NCBI GenBank assembly: GCA_030159075.1
Contig: BROG01000556.1
Coordinates: 404,501-468,500 of the forward strand
Origin: Atrina japonica
Lineage: Eukaryota; Mollusca; Bivalvia; Pterioida; Pinnidae
Length of the DNA stretch: 64,000 nucleotides
Reading direction: 5' to 3'
The translations under genes and the position numbers were made by a program. Within the stretch, counting starts at the first letter, position 1; each line of letters starts with the position of its first letter. The notes beneath the pieces are model-generated. The model was not told where the DNA came from, searched no databases, and saw nothing but the letters and a program-made list of their open reading frames with translations. Of the stretch, positions 1 through 14,475 are shown piece by piece.

Positions 1-312
1 ATATATATATTACGTGTTTTTGAAATGAAAAGCTATATATATGATTTTACCGATATTGCAGACGAGGTATATCAAAATTGTTTGAGACATTTATGGCTAA
101 TTTTATTTAATTACTTTTTTATTCATTTAAATTTTTACATTTGTATTTGGACAACAACTTTTACGAACAGATATGTATTACAAGCCTCCATTAATCAGCA
201 ACAGAATGCACCATTGTGGTGATAGTTCGTTCGTCTTAATTTGCAACAGTTACAACAAACGTGTACTTATTTTGTGAGGTCAAGCTAAACCAACTACACA
301 TAAATAATGCAT

Positions 313-378
313 TAAAAATATCAGATACCAAAGTATTAAACTGCAGGATGTCCAGGATACATATACAAATTCGTAGTT
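313..378 (-). repeat. Dispersed repeat family X, partial copy
   Basis: It carries TCAGATACCAAAGTATTAAA and GTCCAGGATACATATACAAAT, in the same order as the end of the copy at 51025. The unit adjoins the CATA microsatellite. Confidence 0.6.
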
Positions 379-423
379 AACCTGTGCATATGAAACATTC
401 ACGGTATAAGCATTTTTATGAAT

Positions 424-521
424 AACAATACATATACATACATACATACATACATACATACATACATACATACATACATACATACATACATACATACATA
501 CATACATACATACATACATGT

Positions 522-552
<31 letters not shown>

Positions 553-709
553 CATACATACATACATACATACATACATACATACATACATACATACATA
601 CATACCTTCATACATACATACATACATACATAATACATACATACTTAATACATTACATACATACATACATATATACATACATACATACATACATACATAC
701 ATACATACA

Positions 710-740
<31 letters not shown>

Positions 741-785
741 CATACATACATACATACATACATACATACATACATACTTAATACA

Positions 786-816
<31 letters not shown>

Positions 817-858
817 CATACATACATACATACATACATACATACATACATACATACA

Positions 859-913
<55 letters not shown>

Positions 914-938
914 CATACCATACATATATATACATCTA
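424..938. repeat. (CATA)n tetranucleotide microsatellite
   Basis: About 500 bases of tandem CATA/TACA, interrupted by TTACATAC, CTTAATACATT and CATATATA variants that themselves recur every 60-130 bases. Open frames reading MYVC or YIHT across it are artefacts. Confidence 0.97.
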
Positions 939-1799
939 AAGTAATAAGTATAATGAAGTAGTACCAGTGGCTATCCATTGTTACTAAATATGCAGGATTT
1001 TAACATTATTAAATGACTTTATTAAGTATTGTCTAAGATTGATCGTCAACATTCTTTACATTTCTAAAACGTATAAGCGTTGCTTTTTATTCTTTGTTTT
1101 CCAATATTTATTATATACACAACGCAGTTTTCAGCAATTCATTTTACAGTTCAATAATTATTGCATTCATTGTGCCATCAAATCTGACTATGGTGTCCTC
1201 TGTAACCACAACTTCTTGTGTCAAAATAGAACATATCACTCTATCATAACAATGATTTCAAAGAACATATATCTGTGCTTTATATATGGGGTAGGGGTAT
1301 AGAGAATAGATGGAAAGTGTCTTAGAAGTCTCCGCAGTGTCGTTTTTCTCAACCCTCATCCAAATACAATATGTGTAATTTTAATACACTAACCATCTAT
1401 TCTCTAGTACACTGGTCAGTGACCCTTTCTTGCCAAGTACCAATCATCGCCAACTCGTTTTATTTTACCTGACATTGTATTATTTTCTCTGTGGAATTAT
1501 CTTTTCCATTCGTTCGTCAGCCAGGATAGTATTTTGTCCAGAAAACACAAAACATCTGTGAAAGTATGCACGTGATTGCACATTCATAGCAAGTGAAACA
1601 GTTGGGAGGATTGCTAAAAGTATACATGTGCATATATATGTCTATATATATATATATATATATATAACACTACAATGGCTAACGACACGAAGAATTATGA
1701 AATTAAATTTTGTGGACGACATGTCCCTACCACAGGAATAAAAGATTACAAAAGCATAATAATCACTCAAGGATACATAGTGTTATTAGTTTCAGGGCT

Positions 1800-1800
<1 letters not shown>

Positions 1801-1886
<86 letters not shown>

Positions 1887-1899
1887 TTTGTGTGTGTGT

Positions 1900-1996
<97 letters not shown>
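1801..1996. repeat. Compound microsatellite (TG)n(TA)n(GA)n
   Basis: TG repeats to about 1900, TA repeats to 1934, then GA repeats to about 1996, directly joined. A shorter TA tract lies at 1643-1666. Confidence 0.97.
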
Positions 1997-1998
<2 letters not shown>

Positions 1999-2646
1999 CA
2001 AATGTATATATATTTGAATGGAACATCAAAATTACGTGCAATTACCTCATGAATGACATTAATTTTTAGGAAAGTTTTTGTTGATATATATAAGTTAAAG
2101 AAGATTTGTTTATTGCAAAAATCAAAACATTACCATGTAATCCGGCATGGATGTACGTCAATATCCGTTAGACTCGTTTTTAAATCCAGTGTTACTGTAC
2201 TGATATTACTGTCCGAAATTGCTATTTCTGTGGATAAAGTGTTCTCTGGACTAACTATCCTGTCAGTTGTATCTGCCACAGTACTTAATGAAGCTTGAAT
2301 AGTTTGTGAACATATATAAATAATGCCTTTAGTGTATACCAGTTATTGACAATGAATTACTTGTATCAACTGCTAACACATAACTACATATACACATACA
2401 TCGCTCATTCCATAGCAGTATAGTTGACTGGTAGCATTGGCTGATTAAAGTGGCGCTGTTTGTCCTGACATTTCTACTCTGCAGAGTAAATTATCAAATT
2501 TCCAGGTTGATACATTGATTACGTGTTAAATGAAACTGGCACCGGAACTAGGGAAATTATAAATTACATTTTTTCTGTTATTATGACTTTGTGGACCAAA
2601 TGAATTCTTACACCTCTAGGCAAGATAACAATTTTTAAATCCGTTA

Positions 2647-2775
2647 TGCTTACTCCTCCATGGCACCTGATCCCCCATCTTGGTTTCCACAGGTCCGTGT
2701 TTGCCCATTTGTGCCGGATTTGTATATATGTCCTGGACATTCTATTGATTTATACTTTAGTATCTGAGATTTTTT
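2647..2775 (+). repeat. Dispersed repeat family X, partial copy
   Basis: TGCTTACTCCTCCATGGCAC opens the unit and TACTTTAGTATCTGAGATTTT closes it. The order is the same as at 56950-57090. It abuts the L1-like fragment and has an inverted partner at 3374-3474. Confidence 0.75.
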
Positions 2776-4137
2776 ATATTTTAAAATCTCAAATGAATCA
2801 TTTATTTATTTCACTACCTAATGCTGGTGAAAAATTCATAAATAACTTAAACGCATTAATATTCAAATGTACATGGGGTGGTACGCCTGATAAGATAAAA
2901 AAAGAAATATCAATGCTAAATCATGAAAAGGGGGCTTAAAATATTGAGTATAAATTAATTCATAATTTCTCTCAAATTTACTTGGATTAAAAGATATTTA
3001 TATGGTATAGGAAAATGGAAACATATTTTAGACTCTAACGTAAACATATCCCAAGTCATAAACTGTGGTCCAGAAATCATCGAAAATAATATAAAAATGA
3101 TTGACAGTCAATTTTGTATAGACGTTTTTAAATCATGGAAATTTATCGTAAACAAAAAGTTCACACAAATATATTCTATATGGTTCAACAAAAACATAAA
3201 AGTTGGAAATGATACAGTGTTTTACGAAGGATGGTATGACAAAGGAGTAAGATCTATAAAAGATTTAGTAAACGACAATAACAAATATCATAGTTTTCAA
3301 AAATTAAACAATAAATATAATATTGGGACTAATTTACTTACATACTTGGGTATCATCGCGGCAGTAAAAACATAAAAAATCTCAGATACCAAAGTATAAA
3401 TCAATAGAATGCCCAGGACATAGATACAAATCCAGTAAAAATGGACAAACACGGACCTCTGGAAACCAAGAGGTACATACATTAAACAAGACAATATAAA
3501 CTTTTAAAAGATAATCATTACCCAGTATTGCCAACTGATATTCAGATTTTTTTATAAAAGTAGGAAAGGAGCATGAGATATGTATCAGACATTATGTTCT
3601 AGTACAATAACACCTAAACCAGTATAAACACACTTTTCAACATTGATAATAGTGATTGGAAACTTATTTATAATCTGCCATTCAAAACTCTAAAAAGCAC
3701 TTACTTACAGTGGTTCTAAACCCGCATTAACCATAGAATCCTTGGTACAAATTGGCTTTTAAACAAAATAAATAACTCAAATCCAGAATGTACATTTTGT
3801 AATATTGAAGTTGAAACCATTGAACACCTTTTTTTAATTGTCAACATGTCAAAACACTATTCATCTCTTCAGTCAATCGCTTCACAATCAAAATATCAAT
3901 TTAAACTTTACAAAAGAATCATTTATTTTTGGAAAATATGTAAATGTAACAAAAAACAAAGTGAACAACATAATTATAATATGGATCAAACATTATATTT
4001 TTAAATCCAAACTTCAAAAATTCAATATAAGTCTTATAACTCTTCAACAACATCTAAAAAGATATTTTAAAATTGAAAAACTCCAACATACAATCACTGG
4101 TGGAAATGAATTGTTAAAGAGAGAATGGCAAACCTAG
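2776..4137 (+). pseudogene. L1-like non-LTR retrotransposon ORF2 C-terminal relic
   Basis: Two blocks (2776-3373 and 3475-4137), separated by an inserted family X copy, read like the region after the reverse transcriptase of L1/Tx1-type ORF2. Block one has ISLPNAGEKFINNLNALIFK then WGGTPDKIKKE, and after stops KSWKF and YSIWFNKNIKVG...FYEGWYDKGVRSIKDL. Block two has NLPFK, a TNWLLNK segment and the Cys/His motif CTFC...ETIEHLFFNCQH-like, broken by a frameshift. There are several stops and no RT core upstream, so it is 5'-truncated and dead. The following 500 bases to the TA tract may be its 3' UTR. Confidence 0.75.
3374..3474 (-). repeat. Dispersed repeat family X copy inserted in the L1-like relic
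   Basis: AAATCTCAGATACCAAAGTA through ACCTCTGGAAACCAAGAGGT is nearly identical to 51029-51125. It lies in opposite orientation to the copy at 2647-2775. Confidence 0.8.
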
Positions 4138-4528
4138 GTCTAATTATCTAGACCAATAAAAAAAACTCACATGCAAAACAAATATTCACTCTGTCAGATA
4201 AACCTATATTGACAGTGATATTATATGTATACATTTATTTAACAAATATAACAAATAATCTTTCTAGTAGTTCAAAATATATTAAATGTTATTTTTATAT
4301 ATTTATGTAAATGTGTATCGACATTCTATTAGTGGCAAAAACAACAACATTGATACTAATCACAGGAATAAGCAAAATATACATAATCTAATAGATGATA
4401 TAGACAAAATCACAATTATTGTTGTATCAAGCTCTTATAAATATATTTCACACTTTTACTACAATTATAGACAATATGAGATGAACGTCTCAACTTGTCC
4501 CACATTTTCCTTCCCCACCCCCAATTTA

Positions 4529-4532
4529 TATA

Positions 4533-4621
<89 letters not shown>
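4529..4621. repeat. (TA)n microsatellite
   Basis: About 90 bases of TA dinucleotides with one early TATG interruption. Confidence 0.97.
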
Positions 4622-4627
<6 letters not shown>

Positions 4628-5359
4628 ACTCCTAATAATATAATGAAAAAATAAAGTAAGAGATATAATCATACAATACAATTACAAGTTACAAGATTAC
4701 TGTTAGGTTAAGTTTAATCTTAGCGCATTCATATAACTCTATCTCTCTAAATACATACATGTAGCTTTGTCTATTTATCAATCAATAAACAATTTCCATA
4801 CTTGTTCGAAAGCTATTCATAAGTCAAAAGTTAAATAACGCAAACTTATAAAACAGGAAATCACAACTCATGTTGTTATAAATATCTGAAATTGATGATG
4901 AGGCTATTGACAATTGGAGGGAACAGGCACTTTTAAATCCAAGGTGAAATTATTAACATGATTTGTTCTTACGCAACAAAGCGTTATTCTTTATTGACAT
5001 TATTTCAATTTATGGACATTTGTCCCTTTTCTCTGTGAACAAAGGGCTTGAAATAAAATGTCGGAACAATTTTCCTTGGCTGAACCCTTGAAAGCATTTG
5101 AGATACACACTTGCATCTATAATCGTTTTTGTCTATGTATGGGTGAACATGCGTGGCGGTGATGATGATTTTTTCACAGCGATATCACCATGGAAATGAA
5201 TGAATTCAAGTTTTTACCATTTCACCCTCTGTAAAATTAACTATTTCTAGTTCAAATCTAATGTAAACAAACAGCCAGATGATCGAAATGAAACAACTGG
5301 CAATAATAGCTATTACACATCTGTTCCTTCTGATTCATAGGTATTATATCATGATATAA

Positions 5360-7770
5360 ATCATGATTTGAACTACTACTTCATCGAGTCCAATCCAGGT
5401 CTTAAACATGTCAAGTACCAATGTGGATCAGTTTCATGGATTTGCACAAAATGGGATATTCCACATCACTCTACCATTCTATACGACTCAACGATGTCAT
5501 TATCACACTCTTTTTCGTGCCTCTCGAGTTCTACTGAGCACAACACTACAGTAAGTTGCATTCGTTCATTTGGTGACTCAACTGCAACTTCCTCTCCCAA
5601 ACGCATAGAGGTCCCCGAGACAAAAGATAAGATCTGAATTCTGGAAGTAAAATTTCAGAGCATCAAAAACATAACATCAGACCTACAAAATGCCATTGAC
5701 TCGTCAAAAACTAACATCGTCATAGGTACTGAGACCTGGTAAAGAAAGGAGAGTTCGAATGGCGCGATAGAGATGGTGATCTATATGGAGGCGTCCTTAT
5801 AGCAACAAAGCACCCATGGTGAGTTCAATCACCTATGTTGGCAAATCAACTGAATTTCTCACTGTGAAAGTCAAACTACACCATGATAAATCAGTGGTTA
5901 TATCAGCAGCCTTCAGACCACCTAACAAAATATCAATCAATTCCACCATTCAGGACAACATCCCCTTCATGGTCAGCAGAAGCAGATGCTCCAATCCTTG
6001 GATAACAACAAAGATCAAGCGATTGTTGAGAAGACGTCAAAAGACCATTTTCAAAGCCCGTCATACCAACAACACTAAGGACTGGGCAATATGTCGGCAA
6101 CGTATGAGGAAAGGAAGAAAGGCACATGATGAGTTTATCGATGGCACAATCTGTGGGGACATGACCTCCAATACCAAGCGATTCTGGTCGTACCTGAAAA
6201 GCAAGGACAAGACTCACAAGGAGTTTCGCCTGTCCTAACGGATTCCTGTTTAGTGACACTGAATCGATAGTCGAGATTTCACACCAACAGTTTCACTTAG
6301 TGTACACGAGGGAGGACGTAAAATCGATAAATGACAAAGGTCCCAGTCCGTACAAAGGTATGCCAGATATCAGTGTCAGCAATGCAGGCGTCCTGAAATT
6401 ACTATTATCAACTCACACAAGACTACAGGACCGAACGGAATCCGTGTAAGATTGCTCAATGATTATGCCGTGCTGATCTCACTCATTCTGACCAGATTGT
6501 CTGTCACTTGATACAGGCTCCATCCCTAGTAATTGGAAATCAGCTTCCATAGTCCCTATCTTCAAGAAGGGAGAAAAACACCAAGCCTCTAACTATTGAC
6601 CGATCACTTTGACATCCATAGCATGCATACACCAGGGGCACACCATACACAGTCAAGTAATAAACCATTTTGTATTGCATTCCATCCTCAGTGACAAACA
6701 ACATAGTTTCATACCTAAGCACTCATGCGAGACAATTGACATCACCACAGATAACTTGCTGAGGGAATCCAAGTGGATGTAGTGTTATTGGACTTCTCCA
6801 AAGCATTTGATAAAGTCCAAAACTAGGACCCTAAACTACAATGAATCAGGAACTTCCTTACCTACAGATAGCATTAAGTCTTACTAAATGGTCACCACTG
6901 AACCACAGCAAAAGCCATATCCGGAGTGCTACAAGGAACAGTTCTCGGACCACTACTCTTTCTTGCCTTCATCAATGACCACCCAGAAGTAACCAAGTAA
7001 AAGGCTAGACTCTTTGCAAATGACAGCTTGTTGTTCCATCCGCTCCAAACAAGAGAGGACAACAAATTGATGCAACAGAATTTGTCATCACTAGAGAAGT
7101 GGGAGATGGGGTGACAAATGGCATTCCATCCGAGGAAAGCTGTGTCGTCATCCAGGTATCATCCAAGCGTAGAACCACCAACGCCGACTATACGCTCCAT
7201 GGTCACATCTTGAAATCGTGGACTCCAGCAAATACCTCGGGTCACCATCAACAAGCATCTGAAGTGGGAATATCACATCGACAACATTTGTGCAAGAGCT
7301 AATAGGAATATTGGATTCCTCAGACGAAACCTACGAGAATGCAGAACACCCGCTACAACGATCGCGTGAAGCCTGGTGATATGGATAGAAACATATGTGT
7401 AGCTTTGTTTATATCCTACACAACTTAGTAGTCATACCAGTAGATGCCTACCTCATACCCACGGACACAAGGACAAGAGGCCAGCACTCTTTCCACATCC
7501 CAACAACAAGGAAAGATGAGTACCATTATACTGCTTCTTCCCAAGAACCATCAGGTACTGGAACAACTTAACATCAGCCATATCATCAGCTAGTTCCTTT
7601 GAAGAGTTCCAAGTGGGACTGGGCAACAACCAAAAGGTCTCAATCCAGTCAATTAAACATTTTTTGAACTTTTTAACTGTAAATATTGCCCTGTGAGGTT
7701 TTTATCTTTGTCGCCACAACGGAGTGTAACACTTAGAACTTGAGTACCTTCTGAATCGGAAGAAGAAGAA
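5360..7770 (+). pseudogene. Dead CR1/L2-like non-LTR retrotransposon (endonuclease plus reverse transcriptase)
   Basis: Reading through frameshifts and stops, the order is: the tail of a PHD-like finger (SVSWICTKWDIP, near 5430); AP-endonuclease pieces NIVIGTETW near 5715, GDLYGGVLIATKHPW near 5780 and VVISAAFRPPNK near 5895; a linker NPWITTKIKRLLRRRQK; and reverse transcriptase motifs, NY*PITLTSIAC near 6590 (stop in place of Arg, a CGA to TGA change), LDFSKAFDKV near 6790, GVLQGTVLGPLLFLAFIND near 6920 and RLFANDSLL near 7010. The catalytic FADD is FAND, so the enzyme would be inactive even without the stops. The end is GGAAGAAGAAGAA near 7770. The element is close to full length at its 3' side and lacks its 5' end. 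Clade assignment is by motif style only. Confidence 0.85.
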
Positions 7771-7944
7771 TGCATACTGTTTAAATGGTATAATCTTAAA
7801 AGCAAATATATCGGAAAAATATTAAGACTATTTAAATAAAGTGTATACTTCCATGCTATATATTTTTAACTACATGTATTGTCAGATTTTGTGAATACTA
7901 CTCTCATTTTCAAAATATACTTTCCAAAGGGGTTAAATGAGACA

Positions 7945-8131
7945 GTAAAACCGTGGTCCCGTGTCACAGTATGTGTCGCCACGTTAAAGTACTCTCACTG
8001 CTCAATGGCCGTAAGTGCCGAGCATAGGCCAAAATGTGTAGCCTTTCACCGGCATTTGGTGATGGATGTCTCCATATCTGTGTGAAAAATTATTGAGTTG
8101 GACGTTAAACAACATACAACAACAACAACCA
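7945..8131 (+). repeat. tRNA-derived SINE family 2, 5'-truncated copy
   Basis: TCCCGTGTCACAGTATGTGT, TGGCCGTAAGTGCCGAGCAT, CGGCATTTGGTGATG and GACGTTAAACAACA match the copy at 61475-61745 over its whole 3' body. The tRNA head is absent. Confidence 0.8.
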
Positions 8132-9950
8132 AAGAGGTGTAAAATATTATGAGTGAAGTTCGCTTCTTGAAAATGCTTAACCCCTTTAGAAAGTGTATAT
8201 TGAAAATATGAAAGGTATTCACAAAGTCGATAACTTACAGAGTAATTCTGTGTGATTTGTATGAGGCCATTAATTCCATCTCAAAGAACTATCTGTCTCG
8301 TTTTGTCGACTGTTATTTTATCGCTCCTATTCAATTCTTCATTTTCGTGTTCATAAAGTTTTCTTTTAATGTTTGCGTAATTAACAGTGAAATTAAAGTG
8401 TTTGTCGATTTTCAGTTAAATTGACTTTATCATATCACCAGCTTTACATACTATTATGAGTACATTTTATATACGTTTGCTGTTTGGTTTCATTTTAATT
8501 TTTTCCGGTTATTCATTTCTGTGTGTCTTGAAACAATATGAGGTACGGGAGAAAATACTTTAAACGAAATTATATAAATGATGATATTGGTGTGCCTTGG
8601 AATAATAAATGTTGTGTACATACATGTAATTTGGAAATACAGGCAGCTAAAGTAAGTGATTTTGTAATTTCGCTACATAAATAATGTTGATAGTTATTTA
8701 GGTATAATTATGAAAGTGAATAATAGAAATTCCAAATTCAAGATTGAAATTAGCCTTGATAATTAAATATACTATTTCGGATAATCAACTTATCAAGATT
8801 TTCACAAAATTGAGCATCAAATTGTAGCTGCGAAGTTATAATTGTCAGCTTCTGTCATTATCATCCTTAATAATAATGGATTGCAATGTTAAACGATATA
8901 ATGTATTAGAATTATACTAATTTTTGATTATTAAAGATTAGGTTTTGATCGATTTTGATAAAATAATTGCCAGTAATTCTATAATTGTATGTTGCACAGA
9001 TGAATAGAAGCTTCTGGAACTTTGGTGTTTGCCTATAAAAGCATCAAGGTTTCAAAAGTAAGTGTGACCGATTTGAAAGCAATATAGAGAACGCCACTGC
9101 TCTCTGTTACATTGTTACCAATGCTGCATCTCTGCTAAATAAAACACTATACGATCATCGCTGTTATTGATATCTGTAATAAGGGAGAAGGTTACAGTCT
9201 TTCCCTCTTGTCTATGACGCTAACCAACAACAAACTGCTTGTTTATCCAAAAGGTTCCCGTGTTCCCGGCTCTTTGTACCTTAGTCTGACTGTTTCTTCG
9301 AGGGAATTCCGCATGTTTATGGTTTGAAGTATTCTCGATTTGTGGAATACAAAGTTACCTTCCATTTGCAACAGTTTACTTTCATTTGATCTTGTAATGA
9401 ACAAACTGGAAGAAAAACTACAATTTACTTTAATACCTGAACAGCCTGATGAAGCCAGTATAAGTTAAAAACATTAAAAATCATCATTTGAGGTAAACAA
9501 ATTTTACCTAGGTTTGTAAGGTGTATAAGGAATATTTAGCAAAAAATAACAAAACTTTGCCCAAATACATCTTTACAAGATAACCGCAACTGGGAGATAA
9601 ATCCTGTAACCCGCAAGTATGGAATATCAGCCAACAACTGTCTCCTTCCTCCTGTCTATGGTTTTGGTTCTTTTAGCCAACAAAGGCCTGTTTCTTTCAT
9701 TTTATCTTCGCTTTGTGTATTTTCGCCAACATCTCTCTGTCTTTTTCACCTTGTCTTTCGCTTTATGTATTTTTGCAAATCACATATTTATTCTGCAAGA
9801 TATCTAATGTAGCAAGAGTTCCCATAGGAATTACTAAGTCGCCCATCCCGCCCCTGGTTTGGCGAGGTACAATTTTTTTTTTAATCGTGAAAGGTATCAA
9901 TGGTTTTATTAAACACCAACAATCTCTGGTAGGCGTTTGCTATTGGCTAA
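8132..9950. other. No gene or repeat seen
   Basis: AT-rich sequence with only short chance open frames. Nothing supportable was found on either strand. Confidence 0.5.
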
Positions 9951-9954
9951 TTAA

Positions 9955-10065
9955 GTCGTGTGCACGACATAAGCATCTCGTGCGCACACGACATAAAAAT
10001 TATATTAAATCGTGCGCATGACATAATAAATGAGAAAAAAATAATTCGTGCGCATAAGACGAAAT
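9955..10065. repeat. Degenerate short repeats around TCGTGCGCACGACATAA
   Basis: Variants of TCGTGCGCACGACATAA occur four times at 9956-10063, each holding the near-palindrome CGTGCGCACG, spaced 22 to 38 bases by AT-rich DNA. Confidence 0.6.
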
Positions 10066-10348
10066 TTTTTTTCCCCTTCTATAATTCCGTATAAAGTGGT
10101 GGTGGTGAAAATCATTTTTTAAAACAAAAAGGAGAAACACGGACAAAACCGTTAACAGGATTTATTTATACACATCAGTTGCGGAACCGAAGTGAGCTTT
10201 CAAATCTGCCTGTTAACGCACACTCAGTTGGTGTGGTTAATCGCTTTTCAGACCTAGCTAACTACATGGTGTTTGACCTCCCCTGGAGATCCGCATAAAT
10301 ATATTGGCAAATCTAAAAGGGATAATGGATAATCGAAACTGCCATCTG

Positions 10349-10442
<94 letters not shown>
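10349..10442. repeat. (TA)n microsatellite
   Basis: About 94 bases of uninterrupted TA. Confidence 0.97.
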
Positions 10443-10445
<3 letters not shown>

Positions 10446-11402
10446 TATGTATACGACAAATTGGATACAAAAATTGTCTCAACATGAAAAACAAACGCGA
10501 ATCCCAAACGGTATGGGACCAGGTGACTGGAATCAATTATGTAATTTAACAGAGAGAATGGTTCGATATTTTAGTGTCTTTAATCCAAAAGGTGTCCTCT
10601 TAGACCATTTAAAACTCAAAAGTTTTCACTGATCCCCAATTGGTTCAATTTTTTACACAGAGTTGTCGGTCTTAGCACTAAAAGTGATCAGTCTGTGAGT
10701 TTAATGAATGTGAAACAGAAGTTCCTAATTCAATGTCTGGAGCCTAAATAATGAACCTTGAACTCCGTAGACTCGTAAACATTAACATTTTCTGGAGAGT
10801 ATATACTCACCTATGAAACTAATCATAATCCGTTTGCAAACCATATAGCCAGTGTACATCGTTAAAGAGAGATAACTCTTAAGAGCAAATGCGAGAAGAA
10901 TACTTCCTTAACCGCGAGTAGATGCGTTCTGTTCTGTATCACATATTGTAAATAAATTATGCTTAGTAAAATTTAAATCGTTTTCTTGTTTCTTAATGGA
11001 TTAGTTGCACATATTTGTAGTTTTAAAAATTGAAATGGATCGAATAGTAACGGATGTCCTGAGGTTCTACATAATTTAAATTTCTAACCTAAACGATTAA
11101 TATAATTGCAAATTGATGGTAAGTCCGCCATCAAAATGTTTTGTTTCTTCTCGAGAATCAATGGATCAGTTTTATCCAAATTTGACAGGAACTACCCCCA
11201 TGGGAAGTCATATGAATTGAATAGAGAATAAGACTAAAAGAGGTTCCACAAGGGCCAAAAATTTGGTTAATCTTCAAAAACATCTTCTCGTGAACCGATG
11301 GTCAGATTTCTTTCAAGTTTAGTATGCATGTTTGCGAAAAAAAACCGAAATTTGTTCATAAATACCCACTTGGAAATACCATGACTGTGGATTTACTGTG
11401 GG

Positions 11403-11535
11403 TGTGACCGGTCAGCAGGGGGTGTTTACTATTTCATGGCACCTGATCCCATCTCTAGATCTCTAGAGGTCCATGATTGTCCAATATTAACCAGATTTGT
11501 ATATAAGTGTAGGCATCCCGAAGATTAATACTTTT
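11403..11535 (+). repeat. Dispersed repeat family X, diverged partial copy
   Basis: GACCGGTCAGCAGGGGGTGT, CATGGCACCTGATCCCATCT and CTCTAGAGGTCCATGATTGT follow the order of the 56950 copy. Confidence 0.7.
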
Positions 11536-11910
11536 TAAGAACCAGTTGCTCAATTTAATTAATACTGACAAGAACTACCCCCGAATAAAGCGGCATAACG
11601 CCTGTCAGCAAAACAAGAGACAGTGTCTACACAAGTTCCAAAGGGGCCAGAAACGCTAAAGCTTGGTAGGTTAAACCTTTGAAAATCTTCTCATAAACCA
11701 ATGATCAGTATGTTTCTACCGTAATCTTGCATTCGACACATGTGATCGTTAAGGCAGGTTGGCCATCTTGTTTCAAAAAGGGTTGAAGTATAACATAAAA
11801 AATTGTATCCCTGAAATTTTTCGCCCCTGATTATTTTCGAATACATATTCACCCCGTTTTGAATTCGCCCGAAATCATCATAGTGCTGTTTATTCATTTC
11901 CAATTTCAAT

Positions 11911-11963
11911 AAATTGAAAATGAGTAGACGACTACATAATAGTCGTCTACTCATTTTCAATTT
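11911..11963. repeat. Perfect 24-bp inverted repeat with 5-base loop
   Basis: The arm 11911-11934 (AAATTGAAAATGAGTAGACG then ACTA) is the exact reverse complement of 11940-11963, separated by CATAA. It could form a hairpin as RNA or a cruciform as DNA. No surrounding gene or longer element was recognised. Confidence 0.9.
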
Positions 11964-11989
11964 ACCTATTTTTAAATTATAATTCTAAA

Positions 11990-13383
<1,394 letters not shown>

Positions 13384-13715
13384 CAACATGCTTTTGAGAG
13401 GGATGTATTGCTAATGTTGAACTATCGATAGGTTTTAATAATTTATACACGTAAAGTGTTGAATTTAGATATAATATGTTTAGATGTAAACAACAAGAGT
13501 AGTTGCCGTTGTTGTGGTAAATGCTAGCAGCAACCGTGAAAAATAATAAAGAAAATTAAAAAATCAAACAAATATAATAAAAACCAAAAAAAACAACATT
13601 CCAATGATTTTTTCAAATGGGCGGTTGTGTTACTTGATTTCTGTAGACGTCGGTTAAAGTGTCATAAAGATCACTATCTCGACATGTCGAGAACGTACAT
13701 GTATATAGATGTCTA

Positions 13716-13893
13716 CAGTAGAACCTTACCTAAAGACCACCTAATTTAGGAGACCACCTCGCATTTCAGACCACAGATTTTCAGTCTCTTGATAAAGAGG
13801 TGAATGACCATCTAACCTCATTTAAGAGACCACCTCACTATCAGACCACTTCGAGTCAGTCAGTGAGGTGGTTTTAATAGAGAGGTTCCACTG
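13716..13893. mobile_element. MITE, Tc1/mariner-like, CAGTAGAACCT ends
   Basis: The terminal inverted repeat is CAGTAGAACCT...ACCACCT on the left and AGGTGGT...AGGTTCCACTG on the right. Internal AGACCACCTC units alternate with their complements. The left end follows TA; the right flank is CA, so the TA target duplication has decayed. A relative lies at 43493-43689. Confidence 0.7.
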
Positions 13894-14064
13894 CATTGTG
13901 TGCATATTGTAGCCTATATGTTATACCATTGTACCGTATGATACAAACCAATAAATAGTATAGACTTCTATAACAATGAGTGAATGACTGTTCGGTCCAC
14001 AATGTCATGGGATCACGGTTATGGGCGAGTTTCTATTAAACATTTTTGACTTTGTGATTCCTTC

Positions 14065-14116
14065 TTAATCTCAGCGATATATAAAGAATTTATGCTTTAT
14101 ATATCGCTGTTAATCT
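14065..14116. repeat. 38-bp palindrome flanked by 7-bp direct repeats
   Basis: CAGCGATATATAAAG at 14072-14086 and its exact reverse complement at 14095-14109 enclose an 8-base loop. TTAATCT stands immediately on both sides (14065-14071 and 14110-14116), as a target-site duplication would. Confidence 0.85.
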
Positions 14117-14342
14117 ATTGTATATTTTGTAACTACAAGTGTTTGTATTAAGTACACACGTGACTTCTATATTTTATCCTCTGCATTATATTAGTGCTAA
14201 TTTATATATAGCTGCGTTGCATTTGGTAAATAAAGAATTTAGGTGAAATAAGACTGAACTGAGTATCAACCGAAAGACCTTGATTAAGTACTTAGATAAT
14301 ATTTTAAGTACTTTTAATACTTTTGCAAATAAAATTCTAAAA

Positions 14343-14343
14343 C

Positions 14344-14377
<34 letters not shown>

Positions 14378-14394
14378 TCTTTTTACTATTATTA

Positions 14395-14430
<36 letters not shown>

Positions 14431-14438
14431 ATTATTAA

Positions 14439-14475
<37 letters not shown>
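14343..14475. repeat. (ATT)n microsatellite
   Basis: Two ATT/TTA runs split by TTCTTTTTAC. The (N)n and (I)n open frames here are artefacts. Confidence 0.95.

Noticed and set aside
280..925. MYVC and YIHT repeat proteins
   Set aside because: Translations of the CATA microsatellite in several frames on both strands.
10447..10632. 61-codon frame after the TA tract
   Set aside because: Reads like protein in places but has no splice sites, neighbours or recognisable motif.
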